Source of the DNA: an uncultured Desulfobulbaceae bacterium
Lineage (GTDB): Bacteria > Desulfobacterota > Desulfobulbia > Desulfobulbales > Desulfocapsaceae
Assembly (NCBI GenBank): GCA_903887485.1
Contig: CAISPV010000106.1
Span: forward strand, 1-49,034
Direction of reading: 5' to 3'
DNA: 49,034 nucleotides
Part shown: one piece after another, positions 8,706 through 17,631 of the stretch
Numbering within the stretch: the first letter of the stretch is position 1
Layout: every line of letters starts with the position of its first letter
Translations under genes and position numbers: made by a program
Notes under the pieces: generated by a model
Database searches by the model: none
Told to the model about the DNA's origin: nothing
What the model saw: only the letters and a program-made list of their open reading frames with translations

Positions 8706-10512
8706 TGAAATAGTTGACAAAAATGCTAGAATTCTCATTGTTGACGACGAGGCAAGCATTCGTCTCACCTTTGAAATGTTTCTAGCCAGAGATGGTTATG
8801 GACCTATCACTACTGCCGCCACCATTGAAGAGGCCCTGGTGGCCATCCAGACCCAGGAGTTTGACCTGATCATTAGTGACATTGTCCTTGAGGGCGCGCG
8901 CGGCACGGATCTCCTGCGCAAGATTCGCAAGACCGGAATTTTATGCCCGGTCGTCATGATTACCGGTGTCCCCAATCTCAATTCTGCCGCTGAGGCAGTA
9001 AGATATGGGGCCTTTGATTACATCTCCAAGCCTGTCAACAAAGAGACGCTGCTCAGATTTGTCCGGCAGGCCTTGCAACACTGGGAGCTTGAAAAAGAAA
9101 AAAAACAGCTCCTCAAGGAAAACGAAAAATATAAACGCTATCTGGAGGCGATCCTCAGTTCCGTTCGTGACGCGATCATTACCATTGATAACGACATGAA
9201 TATCATCCAGATCAACGATACTGCCAAAAATTGGCTGGCCTTTAATGAGGACAATCCCCCGACAAACATAAAAACCCTCTCCGAAGAAATGGGCCGCATC
9301 TGCCTTCAGGATGCCTTACAGGTCCTGAAGAATCGGACGGAAGTCAGAGAACATCAGATTGAATGCCATAAAGCTGACGGCAACATTCGAATCATCAGCC
9401 TGAATGCCTCCCCACTCCAGGACGGGCAGGATGAATTCAGCGGGGTTGTCATTGTCGCCAGGGATATCACTCTTCCAAAACCAGATGAACTCAACGGCAT
9501 ACGAAATCGTTTTCACGGCTATGTCGGTTCAAGCCAGGTGATGCAGGGTGTTTATAAACTGATTGAAAATGTGGGCAAGGTGGATACGGCCGTTCTTATT
9601 ACCGGAGAATCAGGAACGGGCAAAGAGCTCGCAGCCGAGGCGCTGCACGCAGAAAGTCCCAGAAAAGATATGCCCCTCATTAAAGTTGATTGTGCCGCTA
9701 TCCCAGAAGATCTATTGGAGAGCGAACTCTTTGGCCATAAGAAAGGCGCGTTTACCGGTGCCGACCGCGATCGGCCCGGACGGCTCCTGCAGGCCGATCA
9801 TGGCACATTATTTCTTGATGAGATCGGCGACATCTCGCCAAAGATGCAACTGCGTCTCCTCCGCTTTCTTCAGGAAAAAACCTTCACTCCTGTTGGCCAG
9901 GATACACCGGTAAAGGTAGACGTCCGCGTCATTGCGGCAACCAATGTCAATCTCATCGAAAAAGTCAGGGCGGGAAAATTTCGCGAAGATCTGTACTATC
10001 GTTTGAAGGTATTAGAGATAAAACTTCCTCCCCTTCGTGATCGTAAAGGAGGAATCCCCATGTTAGCGTATCACTTCCTCTCTTTGTTTCGAGACCAGCT
10101 CAAAAGAAATATTCACGGGATTTCCGATCAGGCCATGAATGTCCTTTCCCGTTATTCCTGGCCAGGAAACGTAAGGGAGCTCAGTCATGTCATGGAAAGG
10201 GCCTGTGTCCTGTGTGAAGGCTCGACCATATCCCTTGAACACTTCCCCGAGGAGATTCGCTCACAACAGATGCTCCAGAAGACAATCCCTGCCTTGACGT
10301 CAGCAGCCACCTCCCTGGAAGACCAACAAGACACAACAACAGTGAACCCCAGCACATACCCTCCTTATATAAGCGAAAAGGATGAACTCATTGATGCCCT
10401 GAAACGAGCCAGAGGCAACAAATCCAAGGCCGCCCGCATATTAAATGTCGATCGTAGCACCCTGTACCGGAAGATGCAACGCCACAAAATAGAACCCGAC
10501 GAGTTCGCATAA
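8695..10512 (+). CDS. Sigma-54-dependent response regulator (REC-PAS-AAA+-Fis)
   Basis: An NtrC-class activator. The receiver (about 10-125) has the acidic pocket VDDE, phosphoacceptor D62 in ISDIV, T90 and K112. A PAS domain lies at about 145-265, an unusual insertion between receiver and ATPase for this class. The AAA+ domain carries Walker A GESGTGKE (304-311), the sigma-54-contacting loop GAFTGA (351-356) and the DEIGDI Walker B region. The C terminus has a Fis-type helix-turn-helix (GNKSKAARILNVDRSTLYRKM, binding DNA). Near-consensus sigma-54 promoters lie just downstream at 10748 and at 18921 (minus strand), so both are likely targets. Confidence 0.95.
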   Translation: MQSDEIVDKNARILIVDDEASIRLTFEMFLARDGYGPITTAATIEEALVAIQTQEFDLIISDIVLEGARGTDLLRKIRKTGILCPVVMITGVPNLNSAAEAVRYGAFDYISKPVNKETLLRFVRQALQHWELEKEKKQLLKENEKYKRYLEAILSSVRDAIITIDNDMNIIQINDTAKNWLAFNEDNPPTNIKTLSEEMGRICLQDALQVLKNRTEVREHQIECHKADGNIRIISLNASPLQDGQDEFSGVVIVARDITLPKPDELNGIRNRFHGYVGSSQVMQGVYKLIENVGKVDTAVLITGESGTGKELAAEALHAESPRKDMPLIKVDCAAIPEDLLESELFGHKKGAFTGADRDRPGRLLQADHGTLFLDEIGDISPKMQLRLLRFLQEKTFTPVGQDTPVKVDVRVIAATNVNLIEKVRAGKFREDLYYRLKVLEIKLPPLRDRKGGIPMLAYHFLSLFRDQLKRNIHGISDQAMNVLSRYSWPGNVRELSHVMERACVLCEGSTISLEHFPEEIRSQQMLQKTIPALTSAATSLEDQQDTTTVNPSTYPPYISEKDELIDALKRARGNKSKAARILNVDRSTLYRKMQRHKIEPDEFA

Positions 10513-10535
10513 CGTTCCCACCCAAGCCCATTCAA

Positions 10536-10615
10536 GTTGTCGCACAACTGCTTCAATGCAACAGTTTTGCAATACCATCGCAACGGCTTTGCACCAACAG
10601 GTAAATATTGCAACA
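10536..10615 (+). promoter_or_regulatory. Candidate activator-binding (enhancer) region
   Basis: A palindrome GTTGT-CGC-ACAAC (10536-10548) and an inverted pair TTGC-N9-GCAA (10567-10583), followed by more TTGCA/TGCAA half-sites up to about 10613, lie 130-210 bases upstream of the sigma-54 promoter. This is the normal place for an NtrC-type upstream activating sequence. Only the position and repeated half-sites support it; the regulator's binding site is unknown. Confidence 0.35.
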
Positions 10616-10747
10616 CTTCCGCCACAGATATCAACCATCCCGCCCATTCCTGCCACACCTACACATTGCCATCCGACAAAAAGAAAAACAACTGAGATAA
10701 CAGATAGTTACAATCAATATATTTTCAGTTAAGCATAAAAATTATTC

Positions 10748-10763
10748 TGGCACGCTACATGCA
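10748..10763 (+). promoter_or_regulatory. Sigma-54 promoter for the small membrane protein genes
   Basis: TGGCAC (10748-10753), five bases, then ATGCA (10759-10763). The GG and GC dinucleotides are separated by ten bases, the invariant -24/-12 spacing, and the -24 box is a perfect match. Transcription would start near 10774, about 100 bases before the first small gene. This also rules out the upstream ATG at 10759, which is part of the -12 element. Confidence 0.85.
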
Positions 10764-10875
10764 TCATAAGTGTCAAGACAGCAAGAACGACACACAAGAT
10801 CGTAACAAAATGACCAGGAAAGTATCAATCGTTTGGTTACGGCTTCAAAACAAACAAACCACCTTGGAGCGAATC

Positions 10876-11088
10876 ATGAAAAACACAATTGGCATGGACA
10901 GAAGTCACACAGCAAGCACCGTAGCCACCAGCGTAAGTACAGAAATCTCCAAGACAGGGATCGTCGCTGTTGGCATTACTGCCGGCATCATTGGCTGCTG
11001 GGCGATTGCCAGCATGATTGCCGGTGTCGTCAACAGTGGAGGACCAATTGACCTTGTGACCAGCCTCTTTAAGGCAATCAATGGATAA
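10876..11088 (+). CDS. Small single-pass membrane protein (paralogue 1)
   Basis: A 70-residue protein with a polar N terminus (about 1-26), one hydrophobic, glycine-rich helix (about 27-50, IVAVGITAGIIGCWAIAS) and a C-terminal motif SGGPIDLVTSLFKAING. The start is the ATG preceded by GGAGC; upstream ATGs fall in the promoter or untranslated leader. It is the first gene after the sigma-54 promoter and is paralogous to the next gene. I do not recognise the family. Context (activator upstream, membrane protease and kinase-like protein downstream) suggests a role in a membrane stress response, possibly as a regulator or substrate of the FtsH-like protease; this is inference. Confidence 0.75.
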   Translation: MKNTIGMDRSHTASTVATSVSTEISKTGIVAVGITAGIIGCWAIASMIAGVVNSGGPIDLVTSLFKAING

Positions 11089-11186
11089 TCACGGCATAAC
11101 AACCAGCTTCTGCAAATAAATATGTAGGCGGATGACAAATCAAACGTTCCGCCACCCAACAATCTCATAGCAAAAGGAGTTTCACC

Positions 11187-11405
11187 ATGAAAAATACCGC
11201 AATCACAAAACAGCAGACCAAAGCAACCGCCCATGATTCCGCCAGTGCTGACAGCGAATTATATAAACTTGGAACCTATATTACCGCTGCCTTTGCTGGA
11301 GCCATTGGAATCTGGAGCCTTATTTGTCTCTCAAGCGCCATGATTTCTACCGGCGGACCTGTTGCCCTTGTTAAAAGTATGTTCTCGGCTATTACTGGTA
11401 GTTGA
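11187..11405 (+). CDS. Small single-pass membrane protein (paralogue 2)
   Basis: A 72-residue paralogue of the preceding protein: polar N terminus, one hydrophobic helix (about 30-53, TAAFAGAIGIWSLICL) and STGGPVALVKSMFSAITGS. Shared features are G-x-W in the helix, the GGP turn, and the amphipathic LVxSxFxAI-G tail; the first 25 residues differ. AAAAGGAG lies eight bases before the ATG. The 98-base gap from paralogue 1 contains no clear terminator, so both are probably read from the 10748 promoter. Function unknown; the pair looks like an ancient tandem duplication kept as two versions. Confidence 0.75.
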   Translation: MKNTAITKQQTKATAHDSASADSELYKLGTYITAAFAGAIGIWSLICLSSAMISTGGPVALVKSMFSAITGS

Positions 11406-11481
11406 TTTTTCTTGCAGCCTATTACCCTCAACCGGACAACCTGAGTATTTATAAGTTTTTGGATAAAGACAAAACAACAAC

Positions 11482-11515
11482 AAATAGCCAGGGAGACATA
11501 TCTCTCTGGCTATTT
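11482..11515 (+). terminator. Strong 15-bp hairpin after the small membrane protein genes
   Basis: The arm at 11482-11496 (AAATAGCCAGGGAGA) pairs with 11501-11515 across a four-base loop, with a single G-U pair. The following bases are GTGTG rather than a T-tract, so it may slow or process the transcript rather than end it, letting some transcription reach the protease gene. The minus-strand side has the more T-rich exit. Confidence 0.55.
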
Positions 11516-11672
11516 GTGTGATAGAATGGAGCATATTCTGATACAAACAATTCTTGAAGGTTCAGAAAAATGTATTTCTTTGACAGAAATACCCTAAAGG
11601 TTTCGACCAACCCATCAACCTGAAAGAATATCCCCATACAATCACGCTTTTCTTTATCCAAGGAACTCCATC

Positions 11673-13577
11673 ATGGCCATTCTCGCTCGCAACTTGTTTA
11701 TCTTTTTTCTTTTTACCCTCTTTGCCGGCGGCTGTTATCTCGTATGGACCATTGAACACCGCCTGCCCGAAAGAACGTATACCGAGTTCCTCTACTGCCT
11801 CAGTCATCATGACATCTCTGACATGACCTTTACCGGAAACCGGGTTGTGGTCAGTCATCGTGCAGGAGAGACAAGCACGAATCCCGGCTTTACCTATGTA
11901 ACCACCGTTCCCAAGCCAGAAGAGCTTATCGCCGAACTCCAAGACAAAAACATCCGCATCGTCTTCAACAAAGATCGCTCTGAGATTATCCTGCAGGGCC
12001 TGGCCCTCCTCTATGTTATCCTGCTCATTCTTGTCATTGTTCTCTCGCTGGGCAGGATGAAAAGGGAAGAAAAAGAAAGCAAGTTTGCCACTGATAAACT
12101 CATCCTTCCTGACGACGGCCACAAGATTGTGACCTTCAAGGACGTTGCTGGTATCCCTGAGGCCTTGGAAGAGCTTCAGGAGATTGTGGCGTTTCTGAAA
12201 AACCCGGCCCAATTCAACCAGGTTGGCGCCACCATCCCCAAAGGAGTTTTATTGCAGGGACCGCCAGGAACGGGCAAGACCCTGCTGGCCCGCGCTATTG
12301 CCGGTGAATCGGGAGTACCGTTTTATAGTTTCAGCGGTTCTGATTTTGTTGAAATGTTTGTCGGCGTCGGCGCTTCCCGGGTCAGGGATCTATTCAAGGA
12401 GGCCAAAAAGAATGCTCCCTGCATTGTCTTTATTGATGAAATCGATGCCGTTGGCGGAAGTCGCAGCGGTGGAGCGTCAGCCAGTGGCAGCGATGAAAGG
12501 AGTCAGACCCTGAACGCCCTGCTGGTTGAGATGGATGGTTTTGGGACATCGGACAATATCATCGTCATAGCAGCCACCAACAGACCTGATATCCTTGACT
12601 CAGCCCTGCGCCGTCCGGGACGGTTTGATCGCCAGGTGAACATCCTGCCCCCTGACGTTAAGGGACGCCAGCAGATTCTCCATGTCCACGCCGCCAAGAT
12701 AAAACTAGCCCCGGATCTGGATCTGGACCAGATAGCTCAGATGTGTCCAGGATTTACCGGAGCAGAACTTGCCAATCTGGTTAATGAAGCCGCCCTGATG
12801 GCAGCACGAGGAAACAAACAGTCCGTTGATCTTACAGATTTTGAACTGGCCCGGGATCGCATTATGATGGGGGTGGAGCGTAAAGGAATGATCATGACCG
12901 AACAGGATCGTACCATCCTTGCCTACCATGAAGCCGGACATGCCATTATTGCCAAAAGCCTTCCTGACGCCGACCCGCTCCATAAAATTACCATTATCCC
13001 CAGAGGCAGGGCCTTGGGACAAACCCAGCAACTCGCCTTATTCGACCGGCACGCGTATTCTTATCTATATCTGAAAAACAGAATCACTATCTTGATGGGA
13101 GGCCGCGCCGCCGAAGACATCGCCTTCAAGCAACGTTCCACTGGCGCTCAGGGTGATATCCTCCAGGCAACGGAGATCGCAACCAATATGATCTGCAAAT
13201 GGGGCATGAATGAGGCCATGGGCCCTCAGGCCTTTATTATCGACGACAGCGGCTTTCTTGGCGGCTCATCCCAACGTCTGCCCATGGCCGACGAAACAGC
13301 GAGAACCATTGACCGTGAGATCAAAATTCTTCTGACAACCTGTTATGAAGATGCCGTGGCCATTCTCAGTCAAAAATTTTACCTCTTGAAAAACCTTGCC
13401 GGAATCCTGATCCAGACTGAGACCCTCGACAATGAAGAATTCGATATCATTCTCGCCTGTTCGGAAAAGAAAAAAGCTGAAGATAACATTTCCGACAAAA
13501 ACGAATGCATCAGTTGCCCTGCCGCCCAAAGCTGCATCCACAGTAAAATAAAAAAGTCAACGCCATGTATTCTCTAA
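11673..13577 (+). CDS. FtsH-family membrane ATP-dependent zinc metalloprotease
   Basis: A membrane-anchored AAA+ protease that would extract and degrade membrane and regulatory proteins. Layout: TM helix about 7-26, a short periplasmic domain to about 105, TM helix about 107-126, AAA+ domain with Walker A GPPGTGKT (196-203), Walker [13 protein letters not shown], arginine finger in RRPGRFDR, and a zinc protease domain with HEAGH (H419, E420, H423) and the third ligand probably D495 in [10 protein letters not shown]. All catalytic residues are present. Instead of the usual acidic tail it ends in a cysteine-rich tail ([10 protein letters not shown]). Its position in a sigma-54-linked cluster suggests a dedicated paralogue rather than the housekeeping ftsH. 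The stop overlaps the next gene by 13 bases. Confidence 0.93.
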   Translation: MAILARNLFIFFLFTLFAGGCYLVWTIEHRLPERTYTEFLYCLSHHDISDMTFTGNRVVVSHRAGETSTNPGFTYVTTVPKPEELIAELQDKNIRIVFNKDRSEIILQGLALLYVILLILVIVLSLGRMKREEKESKFATDKLILPDDGHKIVTFKDVAGIPEALEELQEIVAFLKNPAQFNQVGATIPKGVLLQGPPGTGKTLLARAIAGESGVPFYSFSGSDFVEMFVGVGASRVRDLFKEAKKNAPCIVFIDEIDAVGGSRSGGASASGSDERSQTLNALLVEMDGFGTSDNIIVIAATNRPDILDSALRRPGRFDRQVNILPPDVKGRQQILHVHAAKIKLAPDLDLDQIAQMCPGFTGAELANLVNEAALMAARGNKQSVDLTDFELARDRIMMGVERKGMIMTEQDRTILAYHEAGHAIIAKSLPDADPLHKITIIPRGRALGQTQQLALFDRHAYSYLYLKNRITILMGGRAAEDIAFKQRSTGAQGDILQATEIATNMICKWGMNEAMGPQAFIIDDSGFLGGSSQRLPMADETARTIDREIKILLTTCYEDAVAILSQKFYLLKNLAGILIQTETLDNEEFDIILACSEKKKAEDNISDKNECISCPAAQSCIHSKIKKSTPCIL

Positions 13578-14470
13578 AGAAAACAGGATATCTGGCCTTT
13601 GCCTCAGTCGCCTGCCTTCTGGTCTTTGTGGTACTTCTGGGTATCCGTCAATACCAGCTCACAGGGCAATATAACAAAATCATCACCCAAAGCGAGGAGT
13701 CCATCTTTCAATTCGCCGCCATCCGTGAACAGATCACGGCATCATTGATAGAAAAGAACTGGGACAAGGTGGTAGCTGCCTCCAGAGACTTGAAAGATCT
13801 CAATTCAACCCTTGTCCGCTTGCAGGAAAACGATCTCATCCCCGCCGAATACAAACTTGACATGGCCAAACAGGTTGATCTCTCAGGGCTTGCCATTTCA
13901 TCAAAAAATATCATCGCGGCTGAAGACAAGATTGCATACAGTCTCAATCTGCAACGCCAGACGCGAACACTGGCTGATTATCTTCAGCAGTTTGACCGGA
14001 TTATTGTCAGTCAGATGCGGGCAAAACTTGTTCATTTTCAGACGATCATGATTGGCGCCCTTGGCACTATAATCTGCATTATCAGCTTCTCCCTGATCCT
14101 TCTCTATCAGAAAACCCTGCTTCCCCTTGTCCATCTCTCCGAACAGGCAAGAGAAAAGGATATTCTCGCCGATGGTTTCACCTATAGCATTGATTCATGT
14201 ACCGAAATTGCGGAACTGGCAGAAACGGTCAATGGATTACTGCAAAACCGGCAACCCGAGAATGCGGCCAATGAATCTCCAAAAAAATATGACGAACAGC
14301 TTGCAGCCATTATTAATGAAGGTACCAACCTGTCCAATGGCATTATCAATTATGCGCAACTTCTCTCTGACTCTTTTCAGGACACGACAGGAAATATTGA
14401 AGGAAAAAACATCCTGGAAAAAATAATTTCAGCAGGTGAACGTATTGCTACCATATTAAAAAAAATATAA
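13565..14470 (+). CDS. Two-TM sensor-like protein ending in a degenerate, His-less kinase dimerisation domain
   Basis: 301 residues: TM helix about 9-27, a helical periplasmic domain (about 28-155), TM helix about 158-180, a HAMP-like linker (LLPLVHLSEQAREK...IAELAETVNGLL), then a short C-terminal domain. That domain matches the dimerisation region of the kinase at 7539: LAAI...GIINYAQLL here against LAAI...GIINFAQLL, and ISAGERIATILKKI against INEGERIASIIKNL. The phosphoacceptor histidine and about seven surrounding residues are missing, and no ATPase domain follows. It therefore cannot act as a kinase but could pair with the soluble kinase and give it a membrane-linked signal. No separate ribosome site; coupled to the protease gene. 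The pairing is inference. Confidence 0.8.
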   Translation: MYSLKKTGYLAFASVACLLVFVVLLGIRQYQLTGQYNKIITQSEESIFQFAAIREQITASLIEKNWDKVVAASRDLKDLNSTLVRLQENDLIPAEYKLDMAKQVDLSGLAISSKNIIAAEDKIAYSLNLQRQTRTLADYLQQFDRIIVSQMRAKLVHFQTIMIGALGTIICIISFSLILLYQKTLLPLVHLSEQAREKDILADGFTYSIDSCTEIAELAETVNGLLQNRQPENAANESPKKYDEQLAAIINEGTNLSNGIINYAQLLSDSFQDTTGNIEGKNILEKIISAGERIATILKKI

Positions 14471-14647
14471 GAGGGCCGACATGCAAAATAACCCATAATG
14501 AATTTTCGGAGTCTCGCAGGCTCACATACCTGCACAAACATCTCAATATCAGGTTTTTCAAGAAACTTAGTAACCCTTAATAAGTAAGGGGCACTGAGTT
14601 ATTTCCAGTCACAGCAGTTATAGATAAAAGGAGGCAGGAGCACATCA

Positions 14648-15352
14648 ATGAACACAAACAAAGCGTCAACGATTAACCTACTGGCATTAGCGGCATTTTT
14701 GGCTACATCTCTTCTGGCCAATACCAGCATGGCGGCAGAAACATACGATGCCGACAAATATGGCCCTCAAGAACCAATTGTCTGGACGACTCCGACAAAG
14801 TCAACATTCACCCATAAAACCCACACCATGGATGCCGGCCTTGCATGCGACTCCTGCCATGAAAAGATCTTTGCCATGGAAAGGGGCTCTGCTGAGAAGG
14901 CAGGTGATTTTTCCATGAAATCATTCAAGGAAGGGAAGTATTGCGGAAGCTGTCATGATGGCAGTACCGCTTTTAATACTACCACCCAATGCGGTTCCTG
15001 CCATTCTGCTCCTGAAACCCCAATTATCTTTACCGCGCCGGTCAAAGCGGTATCCTTTGAGCATTCCATCCATCTAAAAAAAGGTGGCCTTACCTGTGAA
15101 GCATGCCATAAAGAAGTTTTTGCCATGAAGAAAGGCTCCGTGGAAGAGGCAGAAAAAACCGGTACGCATCAAGGCGACAAAAGGGAATACCTGGAGAAAC
15201 TCCACAATAAATACTGTGGCACCTGCCATAATGCCTCTCAAGCCTTTGGCTACCTGACCCGCTGTACCGTCTGCCATATTGGCGTGAAAGGGAACAATGC
15301 CCTGCAAGGTGGCGATCAGAAAAAGCAAAAACACGGCGACAGTAAGCACTAA
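14648..15352 (+). CDS. Periplasmic hexaheme c-type cytochrome (two triheme modules)
   Basis: An electron-transfer cytochrome exported by Sec: signal peptide about 1-30 ending TSMAA. Six CxxCH heme sites begin at residues 67, 99, 115, 150, 190 and 206, arranged as two similar triheme modules (about 50-120 and 132-212), each with an FxH..H segment, an L-x-C-xx-CH site and a KY-CGxCH site. This is the c7/c3-like triheme fold, here duplicated. It has a good AAAGGAGG site and is followed by NrfD and ferredoxin genes, so it is probably the periplasmic electron acceptor or donor of a quinone-linked membrane module. The C-terminal 20 residues are basic and low in complexity. Confidence 0.92.
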   Translation: MNTNKASTINLLALAAFLATSLLANTSMAAETYDADKYGPQEPIVWTTPTKSTFTHKTHTMDAGLACDSCHEKIFAMERGSAEKAGDFSMKSFKEGKYCGSCHDGSTAFNTTTQCGSCHSAPETPIIFTAPVKAVSFEHSIHLKKGGLTCEACHKEVFAMKKGSVEEAEKTGTHQGDKREYLEKLHNKYCGTCHNASQAFGYLTRCTVCHIGVKGNNALQGGDQKKQKHGDSKH

Positions 15353-15430
15353 GAATATCTCTGGATAAGTGAAGACGACGATCTCAACAGTTATAATTAC
15401 AACTAAAATATTACTTAAAAAGGTGAACAG

Positions 15431-16738
15431 ATGACTGGAAGTATGGTTAATATTTCAAAGAGATGGGGGTATCATGGCATTGATGCCCTGAAAAAAGCGA
15501 GCCCAGGCTATCTCATGCTCATGGGAGCCTTTGCCCTCCTGGCATTGGCCGGAGTGTCGGTAGGCTTACACGGTATGGTTGTCGGATATCATCATGTCTA
15601 TGGAGTAAGCCGTGAAATCTCCTGGGGCATACTGATCTCTGCCTATGTTTTTTGTGTCGTTACCTCGACAGGACTCTGCATTATTTCTTCCATTGGCCAT
15701 GTTTTTGGCGGTGAGGCCTTTATGCCCATTGCCAAGCGCGCGGTTTTCATGTCCATTATCTTTATGCTTGGTGGTTTCTGCATTATTTTCTTTGACATTG
15801 AAAACCCGTTCAGGATGGCTATCTACAACGTGATATCCCCCAACCTGAGCTCAAACATGTGGTGGATGGGAACCCTGTATGGGGCCTATCTGGTCTTTAT
15901 GATCATCGAGTATTATTTCCTTCTTGAGCAGAACCACAGTCTTTCCCGGCTGATGGGATTCTTTGGACTGGTTGTCGGTATCGCCGCCCATAGTAACCTG
16001 GGTGCTGTTTTCGGAATGTTGCATGGCCGCCCATTCTGGTATGGCCCTTACCTGCCTATTTATTTTATCTTCTCAGCGGCCATGTCTGGCGGCTGCGCCA
16101 TCATGTTCGTCTCCACCCTGGCCTGGAAGATCAACCCAGAGATCATGAATCAGCGTATGGAACGCGCCATTAAGGCCGTCTGTCAAGTCACCATTTTCCT
16201 GATCTCTACCATCATGTTCTTCACCATCTGGAAAATCGTTACCGGTATGGTGTCTCATGACAAATCCCTTGTCATCATGTCTCTCGTAACTGGAGATTAT
16301 GCCATCAACTTCTGGTGTTTTGAGATCTTCCTCGGCATGGTTCTCCCTTTGTTTCTCCTTCTTCGTTCACGGGGAAATAATTTCAACATGATCATGTGGG
16401 CCACTGGACTCATGATGGTTGGTATTTTCTTTATGCGTTACGATATTGTGATCCCAGGTCAGATGATCTCTGTTTATCACTCACTTGGTGTCGAAGAAGC
16501 GCTTGATATCATCAAATACACACCGTCATTCCATGAAATCATGGCCGCTCTCTTTGGTCTTTCTGTTATCTGCTTCGCCTATTTTGCCGGAGAAAAAATG
16601 CTCAACGGGCATCAACTGGAGAAACACGAGATTGTGCCAGAAGGCGGATATATCTGTCCTGGTTGTGGAGCCATCCACTTCATGGAGGAAGGCGAGACTG
16701 TGGAAGACGCCATGAAGCGTCATCATAAAATCTGGTAA
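15431..16738 (+). CDS. NrfD/PsrC-type integral membrane quinone-interacting subunit
   Basis: A 435-residue polytopic inner-membrane protein with about nine or ten hydrophobic helices. NrfD/PsrC-family subunits exchange electrons between menaquinone and periplasmic [Fe-S] or cytochrome partners without bound heme. Charged and aromatic residues inside the helices (for example IEYYFLLEQNH) and the flanking cytochrome and ferredoxin genes support this. An extra C-terminal extension with a CPGC-A-IHF zinc-ribbon or rubredoxin-like motif (about residues 410-420) follows the last helix and is not part of the core family. No molybdopterin or other catalytic subunit gene is adjacent. Confidence 0.88.
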   Translation: MTGSMVNISKRWGYHGIDALKKASPGYLMLMGAFALLALAGVSVGLHGMVVGYHHVYGVSREISWGILISAYVFCVVTSTGLCIISSIGHVFGGEAFMPIAKRAVFMSIIFMLGGFCIIFFDIENPFRMAIYNVISPNLSSNMWWMGTLYGAYLVFMIIEYYFLLEQNHSLSRLMGFFGLVVGIAAHSNLGAVFGMLHGRPFWYGPYLPIYFIFSAAMSGGCAIMFVSTLAWKINPEIMNQRMERAIKAVCQVTIFLISTIMFFTIWKIVTGMVSHDKSLVIMSLVTGDYAINFWCFEIFLGMVLPLFLLLRSRGNNFNMIMWATGLMMVGIFFMRYDIVIPGQMISVYHSLGVEEALDIIKYTPSFHEIMAALFGLSVICFAYFAGEKMLNGHQLEKHEIVPEGGYICPGCGAIHFMEEGETVEDAMKRHHKIW

Positions 16739-16779
16739 AAACAGGTAATTGCCTGAGACCATCGAAAGGAACCAATACT

Positions 16780-17607
16780 ATGACATTTCCTAAAATAGAT
16801 TTAAACAAACTGAAAAATGAGGGTACCGAATCGGTTACCATCAAAGAAAGACGTAACTTTCTCAAACTGGGCTTTGCCATTACCGGTGTCTATGCCAGCG
16901 GCAAGATACTCTCTTTGTCTTCCACGTTTAGTGGTGTCGCCTATGCCTCCGGCGGCTCTGATTTTGTGGAGAAATATCCGTATAATCCGCATTACAGCAT
17001 GGTCATCCGTCAATCGCTGTGCATTGACTGTGAAAAATGCGTAGAAGCCTGCAACAAAACGAATCATGTCCCGGAATATGGCTACCGGACCCGTATTCTT
17101 ACCCGAAAGTATCAGGGACAACTTGATAAACAGGTAGAATTTATTCCTGTCTTGTGTAACCACTGCAACGATGCCCCGTGCGTCAGGGCGTGTCCGACCA
17201 AAGCGACCTATAAAGATCCGGTCACCGGTATCGTCCGTATGGAGAGCAAAAAATGCATCGGCTGTAAAACATGTATGCTGGCCTGTCCTTATGACGCCCG
17301 CTATTTTAACGCGGGACGGCATGCCATTGACAAATGTGATTTCTGCTGGGAAGAAAGGTTATCAAAAGGAGAAACCCAGACCGGCTGTTCTTCCGCCTGT
17401 CCAACCGGGGCGCGAACATTTGGCAATCTGACCGATCCAGAGAACATTGTCTTCAAACTGGTACACCAACTAGAAGAAAGCGTCTGGGTCCTCCGGCCAG
17501 AAGATGGCACAAAACCTAATATCTTTTATATGAAAGGGAATATGGTGTCTGTGGATAACATTTTGAAAGGGCAGAAATTTATATATTCTGATCCGGCCAA
17601 AAGCTGA
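16780..17607 (+). CDS. Tat-exported 4x[4Fe-4S] ferredoxin subunit (DsrO/HybA/PsrB-like)
   Basis: The N terminus has a twin-arginine-type signal (ERRNFLKLGFAI), although the strict motif is ERR-NF rather than SRRxFLK, followed by a hydrophobic stretch. Four cysteine groups for cubane clusters follow: CIDCEKCVEAC, CNHCNDAPCVRAC, CIGCKTCMLAC and CDFCWEE...CSSACPTGA, the classical four-cluster pattern of DMSO-reductase-type electron-transfer subunits. It would sit on the periplasmic side and link NrfD with the hexaheme cytochrome. Third gene of a compact three-gene operon closed by the terminator at 17632. Confidence 0.92.
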   Translation: MTFPKIDLNKLKNEGTESVTIKERRNFLKLGFAITGVYASGKILSLSSTFSGVAYASGGSDFVEKYPYNPHYSMVIRQSLCIDCEKCVEACNKTNHVPEYGYRTRILTRKYQGQLDKQVEFIPVLCNHCNDAPCVRACPTKATYKDPVTGIVRMESKKCIGCKTCMLACPYDARYFNAGRHAIDKCDFCWEERLSKGETQTGCSSACPTGARTFGNLTDPENIVFKLVHQLEESVWVLRPEDGTKPNIFYMKGNMVSVDNILKGQKFIYSDPAKS

Positions 17608-17631
17608 TCCATAACTTCCATTTTGATAAAT

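Noticed and set aside
10759-10875. N-terminal extension of the first small membrane protein from ATG 10759
   Set aside because: The ATG is part of the -12 element of the sigma-54 promoter and lies upstream of the expected transcript start.
14500-14647. Possible sigma-54 promoter before the cytochrome operon
   Set aside because: GG and GC pairs occur near 14520-14600 but with the wrong spacing.
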